In this document: positions 1 through 5,638 of the stretch, piece by piece
Numbering within the stretch: position 1 is the first letter of the stretch
How the letters are laid out: every line of letters starts with the position of its first letter
From: Planctomycetota bacterium
Lineage (GTDB): Bacteria > Planctomycetota > UBA1135 > UBA2386
Assembly: GCA_003235605.1 (NCBI GenBank)
Contig: QJVU01000097.1
Coordinates: 1 to 5,638, forward strand
DNA length: 5,638 bases
Reading direction: 5' to 3'
Program-made: the position numbers and the translations under genes
The notes under the pieces: generated by a model
The model's database searches: none
Told to the model about the DNA's origin: nothing
What the model saw: the letters and a program-made list of their open reading frames with translations, nothing else

Positions 1-1
1 G

Positions 2-559
<558 letters not shown>

Positions 560-572
560 CCGGAGCAACCAC

Positions 573-576
573 GGAG
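573..576 (+). promoter_or_regulatory. Ribosome binding site of atpC
   Basis: A GGAG core, 11 bases before ATG 588, within the 28-base atpD-atpC spacer. It supports the chosen start but is slightly distant. A second GGAG copy lies about ten bases further upstream in the same spacer and is too far to be the main site. Confidence 0.5.
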
Positions 577-587
577 CACGCAAGATC

Positions 588-1022
588 ATGGCGGCCGAGC
601 TGCATCTCAAGGTGATCACCCCGGACCGGAGGCTCGTGGACCGCAAGGTGCGGGCGGTCTCGTTCATGGGCATCGACGGCAGCTACGGCATCCTGCCCAA
701 CCATGCGCCGTTGATGACCGCTACCATGCCGGGGGTCGTGAAGGTCACGAACACAGACGGCAGCATCGAGGAGCTCCTGGTGACCGATGGCTTCGCGGAG
801 ATGCACAACAACGTGCTGTCCCTGGTCTGCGAGGCCGGGGAGCGCGCCGCCGACATCGACCTGGAGCGCGCCCGTAAGGCTGAGGAGCGTGCCCGCAAGC
901 GGCTCGAGGAGGCCAAGAGGGTGGACATCAACGTGGCGAGGGCGGAGCTTGCCCTGCAGAAGGCCTTGCTCCGACAGAGTCTGTTCCGCAAGGGGAGTGG
1001 GACCGGCACGATCCATCCGTGA
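588..1022 (+). CDS. atpC: F1F0 ATP synthase subunit epsilon
   Basis: Epsilon subunit of the F1 central stalk, which links gamma to the c-ring and, in many bacteria, restrains ATP hydrolysis through its C-terminal helices. The 144-residue length is typical. Residues 4-84 form the N-terminal beta-sandwich, with the family motif at 29-44 (IDGSYGILPNHAPLMT; Asn38 stands where Gly is commoner). Residues 89-135 are the charged two-helix domain (DIDLERARKAEERARKRLEEAK, a turn, then ARAELALQKALLRQ), so the inhibitory domain is present in full. ATG 588 is chosen because the beta-sandwich starts directly after it. A GGAG lies at 573-576, 11 bases upstream, a somewhat long but usable spacing. The gene follows atpD by 28 bases and its TGA overlaps the next gene's GTG. 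Identification is secure. Confidence 0.97.
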   Translation: MAAELHLKVITPDRRLVDRKVRAVSFMGIDGSYGILPNHAPLMTATMPGVVKVTNTDGSIEELLVTDGFAEMHNNVLSLVCEAGERAADIDLERARKAEERARKRLEEAKRVDINVARAELALQKALLRQSLFRKGSGTGTIHP

Positions 1023-1111
1023 CCCGCGGCTCCATGTCCGGGAGCTGTTCCGGTAAGCTGCAGGCGTTGAAACCGATCCTCGCACTGCCCCTGGCGATGC
1101 TCTCAGGCTGC
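1019..1111 (+). other. Lipoprotein signal peptide and lipobox of the FKBP protein
   Basis: Encodes residues 1-31: a basic n-region with Lys13 and Lys18, a short hydrophobic core of about nine residues (ILALPLAML) and the lipobox LSGC ending at Cys31, the expected acylated residue. The core is short but the lipobox fits the type II signal peptidase consensus well. From ATG 1034 the signal would still be 25 residues long, so the prediction does not depend on the start chosen. Confidence 0.75.
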
Positions 1112-2332
1112 ATGGGCGCGTCCATGCCGGCACAGGACAGCCCGCCAGCCCAGGGCCGGAGTCCCGCACAGCACCAGATCCCGTCCCACAAGGGGGAGCT
1201 GCTGGAGACGGCTTCCGGCCTTCGCTACGCGATCCTGGAGCCCGGCAAGGAGGGCGGCCAACGCCCTGGCTTCGGGGACCGCGTGCGTGTGCACGTCACC
1301 GTCTGGCTCGAGAACGGCAGGCTGCTGGAGTCGACACGCGACAAGCGCGCGCCGATCCGGCAGACCGTGGGCGCGCAGATGCTGCCTGGACTCGCCGAAG
1401 GCCTGACCCTGGTGCCGGAGGGCGGCCGCATCAAGCTGGTCGTACCACCGAACCTGGCCTTCGGAGAGACCGGCGGTCCGAAGGTCTCTCCCGACAGCGC
1501 GCCGGTGCCCCCCGGTGCCACCCTGATCTATGACGTGAAGCTGTTCGAGTTGGAGCGCGGCAAGAAGGCGCTGCCCAGGTTCACCAGGGTGCCTGCCGAG
1601 AAGGAGAAGCCCCTCGACGACGAGCTCCGCTACACGGTCCTGAAGAAGGGCAGCGGCAAGAAGGCGAGCGCCACGGACATCCTGGAGCTGCGCTTCGCGC
1701 TCTTCAACGTCAACGGCCAGCTCCTCCACTGCAGCGAGATGCCGGGCCACCGCAACCTGAGGCTGAAGTCCGGCAAGGGGCTGGCCAAGGCGCTGAAGTT
1801 CCTGGCACAAGCCCTGCCCCTGCTGGAGCAGGGCGGACGCTACCGTTTTCACGTGCCGCCGGAGCTCTGCTACGGGGCGGAGGGGCGGGGGCCGCTGCTG
1901 CCCCCCAACTCCGACACGATCTGGGAGCTGGAGCTGGTGCGAACGATCACGCCCCTGCCCGTGCCGCCGTTCGCAAGGTCTCCCCTGGAGAAGACCACGC
2001 GCACCGGGTCCGGTCTGCGCTACGAGGTGGTCCGGAAGGGAACGGGCAAGTCCCCTGGCGCCACCAGCGAGGTCGAAGTGCACTACGCCGGCTGGCTCAC
2101 CAACGGCAAGCTCTTCGACTCCTCCTACGACCAGGGCGAGACCGTCACCTTTCCCCTGGACCAGGTGATTCCGGGCTGGACCGAAGGACTGCAACTGATG
2201 AAGGAGGGGGCGGTCTACAAGTTCACGATCCCCGGCGACCTGGCCTACGGCGTCCGCGGCAATCCTCGCGCTGGCATCGGCCCCAACGAGACCCTGATCT
2301 TCCACATCGAGCTGGTCCGGGTCTTGAAGTAG
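1019..2332 (+). CDS. Triple-domain FKBP-type peptidyl-prolyl cis-trans isomerase, predicted lipoprotein
   Basis: Predicted extracytoplasmic prolyl isomerase or chaperone of 437 residues. Residues 1-30 look like a lipoprotein signal: lysines at 13 and 18, hydrophobic stretch 20-28, lipobox LSGC with Cys31. Met follows the Cys; there is no Asp retention signal. A Pro/Gln/Ser-rich linker (about 36-57) follows. FKBP-like domains lie at about 60-178, 200-309 and 326-437. Only the third is canonical: Tyr356, Phe366-Asp367, Phe378, Val383-Ile384, Trp387, Tyr410 and Phe428 match FKBP12 positions 26, 36-37, 46, 55-56, 59, 82 and 99. Domain 1 has Leu-Glu for Phe-Asp, Leu125 for Trp59 and Phe148 for Tyr82. 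Domain 2 has Leu-His for Phe-Asp and Leu for Trp59 but keeps Tyr285. GTG 1019 overlaps the atpC stop (GTGA), suggesting translational coupling. ATG 1034 is an alternative that would keep the signal peptide. Neither start has a well-spaced Shine-Dalgarno; the nearest purine run is 991-997. Family assignment is firm; activity of domains 1 and 2 is doubtful. Confidence 0.93.
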   Translation: MTRGSMSGSCSGKLQALKPILALPLAMLSGCMGASMPAQDSPPAQGRSPAQHQIPSHKGELLETASGLRYAILEPGKEGGQRPGFGDRVRVHVTVWLENGRLLESTRDKRAPIRQTVGAQMLPGLAEGLTLVPEGGRIKLVVPPNLAFGETGGPKVSPDSAPVPPGATLIYDVKLFELERGKKALPRFTRVPAEKEKPLDDELRYTVLKKGSGKKASATDILELRFALFNVNGQLLHCSEMPGHRNLRLKSGKGLAKALKFLAQALPLLEQGGRYRFHVPPELCYGAEGRGPLLPPNSDTIWELELVRTITPLPVPPFARSPLEKTTRTGSGLRYEVVRKGTGKSPGATSEVEVHYAGWLTNGKLFDSSYDQGETVTFPLDQVIPGWTEGLQLMKEGAVYKFTIPGDLAYGVRGNPRAGIGPNETLIFHIELVRVLK

Positions 2333-2355
2333 CTCGCTTTGTATTGCAAAGTGGG
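2333..2355 (+). other. Stem-loop between the FKBP gene and the ABC ATPase gene
   Basis: Arms 2333-2341 and 2347-2355 pair over nine positions (CTCGCTTTG with CAAAGTGGG, including two G-T wobbles) around a five-base loop, TATTG. The element begins right after the TAG of the FKBP gene and ends 12 bases before the GTG of the ATPase gene. No T-run follows, so it is not a standard factor-independent terminator. It could be a transcript-processing or stability element, a weak attenuator, or chance. Its AT-rich centre stands out in this GC-rich window. Confidence 0.45.
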
Positions 2356-2367
2356 TATCCTGCCGGC

Positions 2368-3111
2368 GTGAGCACCGTTCTAGAAGCCCGGGATGTCTAT
2401 CGCTTCCAGGAGGTGGAGGGCCGGCAGATCGCGATCCTGCGGGGGATCACCTTCGCCCTGGAGAAGGGCTCCTTCACCACCATCATGGGGCCCTCGGGCT
2501 CCGGCAAGTCCACGCTCCTGAACCTGCTTGCGGGCCTGGACCAGCCTTCGGCCGGCGAGGTTCTGCTGATGGGACAGGAGCTGTCGGCGGCGGACGAGGC
2601 TGCGCGCACTCGCCTGCGGCGTCAGCACGTCGGCTACATCTTCCAGTTCTTCAACCTGTCTCCGGACATGACGGTGGCCGAGAACGTCGCCTTGCCACTG
2701 CTGATCGCCGGCCGGTCGCCGAGGGAGCACGAGCACCAGATCGACGAGCTGTTGGAGCTCCTGGACATCGGCGCCCTGCGCAACCGCCTGCCGCGCAGCC
2801 TCTCCGGCGGCGAGATGCAGCGGGTGAGCATCGCCCGGGCCCTGGTGCGGCGGCCCCCCTTGGTGCTGGCCGACGAGCCCACGGGCAACCTCTCCAGCAA
2901 GGCCGGCGAGGAGATCGTCGCCCTCCTCAAGGAGGTGGCCCAGAAGTACGACGCCACGGTCCTGCTGGTGACCCACAACCCGAGGGATGCCGCTGCCGGC
3001 GAACGGGTGCTGTTCCTCAACGACGGCGAGATGAACCAGGACCACGCCCTCACCGGAGGTGGCTTGCATGCGGCTGACGTGTTTCGTCGTCTGGAAGAGC
3101 TGGGCATCTAA
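2368..3111 (+). CDS. ABC transporter ATP-binding protein, LolD/YbbA/MacB type
   Basis: Cytoplasmic ATPase, expected to dimerise and drive the permease encoded next. From GTG 2368 it is 247 residues, typical of this group. All nucleotide-binding motifs are visible: Walker A GPSGSGKST at 41-49, Q-loop Gln93 (FQFFNL), signature LSGGEMQR at 145-152, Walker B LVLAD at 165-169 with catalytic Glu170, and switch His203. The EPTGNL run after Walker B and the overall pattern place it with lipoprotein- and macrolide-export type ATPases. Oddly, the D-loop reads GNLSS where this group has GNLD, so Ser176 replaces the conserved Asp. GTG 2368 gives the expected N-terminus (STVLEARDVYR). A TTG at 2344 would add eight residues but lies in the hairpin and has no ribosome site. 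GTG 2368 itself lacks a clear Shine-Dalgarno, so translation may depend on coupling to the FKBP gene or on a start nearby. The last 44 bases overlap the permease gene. Substrate cannot be inferred. Confidence 0.95.
   Translation: MSTVLEARDVYRFQEVEGRQIAILRGITFALEKGSFTTIMGPSGSGKSTLLNLLAGLDQPSAGEVLLMGQELSAADEAARTRLRRQHVGYIFQFFNLSPDMTVAENVALPLLIAGRSPREHEHQIDELLELLDIGALRNRLPRSLSGGEMQRVSIARALVRRPPLVLADEPTGNLSSKAGEEIVALLKEVAQKYDATVLLVTHNPRDAAAGERVLFLNDGEMNQDHALTGGGLHAADVFRRLEELGI
3055..3061 (+). promoter_or_regulatory. Strong Shine-Dalgarno for the permease gene
   Basis: GGAGGTG matches the anti-Shine-Dalgarno without mismatch and lies six bases before ATG 3068. It sits inside the ATPase coding sequence. 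It decides the permease start and is the best ribosome site in the window. Confidence 0.85.
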
Positions 3112-5638
3112 TCCCCTGCGCACGGTCCTCACGATCCTGGGGGTGGCCCTGGGCATCGCCGTGGTCACCGCCATCCACGTCCTCGATCACAACACCATCC
3201 ACAGCCGCCTGCGGGAGATGCGCCCTCACTTCGGCCGCGTCGACCTGGAGCTGTGGCCCAAGGAGACGGAGCGGAACCCGGCCAGGATCCGCCAGCAGCT
3301 CCAGGACATGGCGCAGATCCGTGCCGTGGGCCTCTTCCACGAGGCCCGGGTGGCGGTCGACACCGGCGGCAAGCTCACGGACGTGGCCCTCGTGGGTCTC
3401 AGCCCGCTTCCAGACCACGAGTTCGGCCACTACCGCGTGGCCCAGGGCGAGGACCTGAGCGATGTGGATGGCGAGGCCTGGGTGCTGATCTCCCAGAAGC
3501 TGGGCGCCGCGCTGCACCTCGGGCCCGGCGACGAACTGTGGGTGTGCAACGGGCCGGCTGCTCAGGTGACCCGCTGCCTCGAGGGCCGACGGGTGCAGGT
3601 CAAAGCCCACGAACGGGGTGAGGATCGCGTCCAGGCAAGGGTGAAGGGGATCCTCGCCCACGAGGCACTGGGCAGCCGCAACGACGGGCAGCTCCTGATC
3701 GGGTCCGTGGCCCTGGCCCGTCGCCTGGCGCCCGTCGCCCGCACCACGTACCAGGTCAACCGTGCCAGCGGCGCCGACCCGGACCGCCTGCGCCAGAACC
3801 TGGAGCGGGACTTCCAGGTGCTCGACGACCGCAGCGCTCTCCTCGGTGAGCGCGCCGACCAACGGGCATTCCGCAACGGCATCAAGGTGCTGGGAGGTCT
3901 CGCCCTGGTCCTGGGCATGCTGGTGGTGTTCCAGACCCTTTCCCAATCCCTCCTGGAGCGCCTGAAGCAGATCGGGCTGATGCGCTGCCTGGGCACCTCC
4001 CGCACTGCGGTGGCCACGGTGTTCCTGGGCGACGCGGTGCTCCTGGCGGTGGCGGGAGCCGTCCTGGGCTCCGGCGGCGGCATCCTGCTGGCCTTCGTCA
4101 TGGGCAAGATGAAGTGGACGACCCTGGGCCTCGGCAAGACCATCACCGACTTCGAGGTGCCCTGGACGCCGGTGTGGCTGGCTGCCGCCCTGGGCATCCT
4201 TTTCACCCTGGCCGGCGCGATCTTCCCCCTCGTCAAGGCCCGGAACCTGCCGCCCATGCAGGTGCTCCAGGCCCGCGGCCTCGGCGATGCCGGCTACCTG
4301 CTCCGGGGGGTGAACGTGTTCCTGTTCGTCCTGCTGGTGGGTGTGCTGCCCCTGGCGTACCTGGCCATGACGCCGCTTCTCGACGCGGAGAGCAAGGAGA
4401 TGCAGGTGGTGCTGGCGCAGTTGTTCGGCATCGTGCTGTTGTTCGGCGTCATCCTGCTGATCGCGCCGCGGTTGGTCCAGCGTCTGGGGGGCCTGGTCCT
4501 GGCGCCCCTGGCCCGGCGGCTGCCTTTGCCGGTGTTCCTGGTGGAGAAGAGCCTGCAGCGCAGCGCCAGTCGCTTCGCAGCCGCCATCTGCGGACTCGCC
4601 GTGGTCCTGGTGGCAATGGTCGCCCTGAAGCACATCACGTACGCCTTGCGGGGAGAGGTGCGGAACTTCAGCGCCGAGGCGATGGTGAACCGTTGGTTCC
4701 TCTGGCCGGAGTCAGGCCCGGTAACCATGGACCAGGCCCGGTCCCTGGAGCGGTTGGAAGGTGTGCAGGCCGCGGACCTGCTCACCCAGGTGGGTTCGAC
4801 CCAGGTTCCGATTTCGGGCCTGCCCGTGGAAGACCTGACCCGGCCTGGGGGCCTGTTTGCGGACCAGCCGGTGAAGGCACGAGCCTACACTTCCTCCCGT
4901 ACGCTGGTGGTGAGCAAGCGTTGGGCGAAGCTGAAGTTCGTCCAGGAAGCGGGTCAGCCGTTCGATGTCGTCACCGATGCCGGGACCAAGCGCTACACGG
5001 TCCTCGCGATCTCCGATGCCGTGGGTTTCTGCGCCGAAGACCGGGCTTGGGCGGTGGCCGACCCGCGCTGGCTGCGGAACGACTTCTGCGTGCACGAGCC
5101 GTCCGTGGACCGGATCGTCCTCCACATCGAGCCGGGCGCCGATGCCGCCGCCTTGCGTGCCGGCATTCTCCAGCGCGTCCCCACCAAGCGCCTCAAGACC
5201 GGCGCCGAGCACAGCGGCTACCTGGTCTGGGACGTGACCCGCGACTTCCTGCTCTTCGACGTCCTGCTGTTCCTGACCTTGGTGCTGGTGGGTGTCGGTC
5301 TGGTGAACACCATGACCATTGCCGCCCTCGGCCGCGCCCGGGAGATCGGCGTGCTCCGCGCCCTGGGCACCAGCGAGACGCGCCTCAAGCAGTCGTTCCT
5401 GATGGAGGGATTCGTCGTCGCCGGTCTCGCCACCCTGGTGGCCCTGATCCTGGCCCTGCCGCTCGGCTACATGGTCGTCGCCGGCCTGAACCGGGTGGCC
5501 GGACTCGAAGCACCTTTCGCGGTGCCCTGGCTCTACGTCGCCCTGGTGCCGGTCCTGGCCGGGGCCACCGGCCTGGTGGCAGCAGTGCTGCCGGGCTTGC
5601 GGGCGGTGCAGATCCCGCCAGCGGACGCGGTGCGCTAC
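3068..5638 (+). CDS. FtsX-type ABC permease with duplicated core (YbbP-like, 10 predicted membrane segments); 3' end outside window
   Basis: Membrane partner of the preceding ATPase. The frame is open from ATG 3068 to the last base, 857 codons with no stop. Predicted layout: TM1 (about 19-38); first ectodomain (39-270), resembling the MacB periplasmic core domain; TM2-4 (272-292, 314-345, 367-388); two linking segments TM5-6 (415-433, 447-467); TM7 (502-520); second ectodomain (521-725); TM8-10 (727-750, 781-801, 821-842). Each half carries the FtsX cytoplasmic motif after its ectodomain: LKQIGLMRCLGTSR (299-312) and AREIGVLRALGTS. Each half ends in a Pro-rich tail (LPPMQVLQA near 394; IPPADAVRY at the edge). 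The second tail is where such proteins usually stop, so only a few residues may be missing. Ten segments and this size fit YbbP better than the four-segment MacB, LolC or LolE. The start overlaps the ATPase gene by 44 bases behind a strong ribosome site, indicating coupled expression. Known relatives act in lipoprotein, lipid or envelope-stress functions; the substrate here is unknown. Confidence 0.93.
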   Translation, partial: MRLTCFVVWKSWASNPLRTVLTILGVALGIAVVTAIHVLDHNTIHSRLREMRPHFGRVDLELWPKETERNPARIRQQLQDMAQIRAVGLFHEARVAVDTGGKLTDVALVGLSPLPDHEFGHYRVAQGEDLSDVDGEAWVLISQKLGAALHLGPGDELWVCNGPAAQVTRCLEGRRVQVKAHERGEDRVQARVKGILAHEALGSRNDGQLLIGSVALARRLAPVARTTYQVNRASGADPDRLRQNLERDFQVLDDRSALLGERADQRAFRNGIKVLGGLALVLGMLVVFQTLSQSLLERLKQIGLMRCLGTSRTAVATVFLGDAVLLAVAGAVLGSGGGILLAFVMGKMKWTTLGLGKTITDFEVPWTPVWLAAALGILFTLAGAIFPLVKARNLPPMQVLQARGLGDAGYLLRGVNVFLFVLLVGVLPLAYLAMTPLLDAESKEMQVVLAQLFGIVLLFGVILLIAPRLVQRLGGLVLAPLARRLPLPVFLVEKSLQRSASRFAAAICGLAVVLVAMVALKHITYALRGEVRNFSAEAMVNRWFLWPESGPVTMDQARSLERLEGVQAADLLTQVGSTQVPISGLPVEDLTRPGGLFADQPVKARAYTSSRTLVVSKRWAKLKFVQEAGQPFDVVTDAGTKRYTVLAISDAVGFCAEDRAWAVADPRWLRNDFCVHEPSVDRIVLHIEPGADAAALRAGILQRVPTKRLKTGAEHSGYLVWDVTRDFLLFDVLLFLTLVLVGVGLVNTMTIAALGRAREIGVLRALGTSETRLKQSFLMEGFVVAGLATLVALILALPLGYMVVAGLNRVAGLEAPFAVPWLYVALVPVLAGATGLVAAVLPGLRAVQIPPADAVRY

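Noticed and set aside
1103..2305. 400-codon open frame on the minus strand opposite the FKBP gene
   Set aside because: Low-complexity composition typical of an antisense shadow. The + strand has three FKBP-like domains and a lipoprotein signal.
2333..2355. Factor-independent terminator after the FKBP gene
   Set aside because: The stem is only moderately stable, contains wobble pairs and is not followed by a T-run. It is listed instead as a stem-loop of unknown role.
2344..2367. TTG 2344 as the start of the ABC ATPase, adding eight residues
   Set aside because: It lies in the loop and arm of the hairpin, has no ribosome site, and the extra residues match nothing typical of the family. GTG 2368 gives the usual N-terminus.
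2408..2418. AGGAGGTGGAGG-like stretch inside the ABC ATPase as a second ribosome site
   Set aside because: No start codon lies at a suitable distance that opens a plausible frame. It encodes ordinary residues of the ATPase, as does a similar AAGGAGGTGG near 2930.
3253..3621. 122-codon + strand frame rich in Arg, Gly and Pro inside the permease
   Set aside because: A shifted-frame shadow of the permease ectodomain with compositional bias and no motif.
3050..4633. 527-codon open frame on the minus strand opposite the permease
   Set aside because: It is rich in Gln, His, Ala and Gly with no recognisable motif, as expected for the antisense of a GC-rich gene. The + strand frame encodes a clear ABC permease over the same region.

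Overview
This is a GC-rich window, entirely coding on the + strand, from a bacterium. It reads as the 3' end of an ATP synthase (atp) operon running directly into an envelope-protein cluster. The order is atpD (3' part), atpC, a three-domain FKBP-type peptidyl-prolyl isomerase lipoprotein, an ABC ATPase of the LolD/YbbA/MacB group, and a long FtsX-type permease that is still open at the window edge. A lipobox signal peptide and a two-ectodomain permease point to a bacterium with a developed envelope, probably diderm. The phylum cannot be fixed from the sequence alone; a GC-rich proteobacterium-like, planctomycete-like or acidobacterium-like lineage are all possible.

Layout: positions 2-559 encode the C-terminal 185 residues of F1 subunit beta. 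After 28 bases comes subunit epsilon (588-1022). Its stop overlaps the GTG of the FKBP lipoprotein gene (1019-2332) in a GTGA junction. A 35-base gap follows; it holds a hairpin and is the only gap of interest in the window. The ABC ATPase (2368-3111, GTG start) comes next. The permease begins inside the 3' end of the ATPase gene at ATG 3068, behind an excellent Shine-Dalgarno sequence, and runs for 857 codons to the last base without a stop. No stretch over 35 bases lacks a gene. No RNA gene, mobile element, CRISPR array, tandem repeat or convincing factor-independent terminator was seen.

Working together: atpD and atpC encode the catalytic and the regulatory/rotor subunits of F1. The ATPase and permease form one ABC system of the MacB/LolCDE/YbbAP mechanotransmission type: a cytoplasmic ATPase dimer driving a membrane protein with two large extracytoplasmic domains. 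The FKBP lipoprotein would sit on the same side of the membrane as those domains. It has one canonical isomerase domain after two domains that have lost most FKBP active-site residues. Whether it serves the ABC system, the atp operon, or is merely a neighbour is not settled by the sequence. The most unusual points are the degenerate-degenerate-canonical FKBP array attached to the end of the atp operon, the pair of cysteines in each permease ectodomain, and the missing D-loop aspartate in the ATPase.
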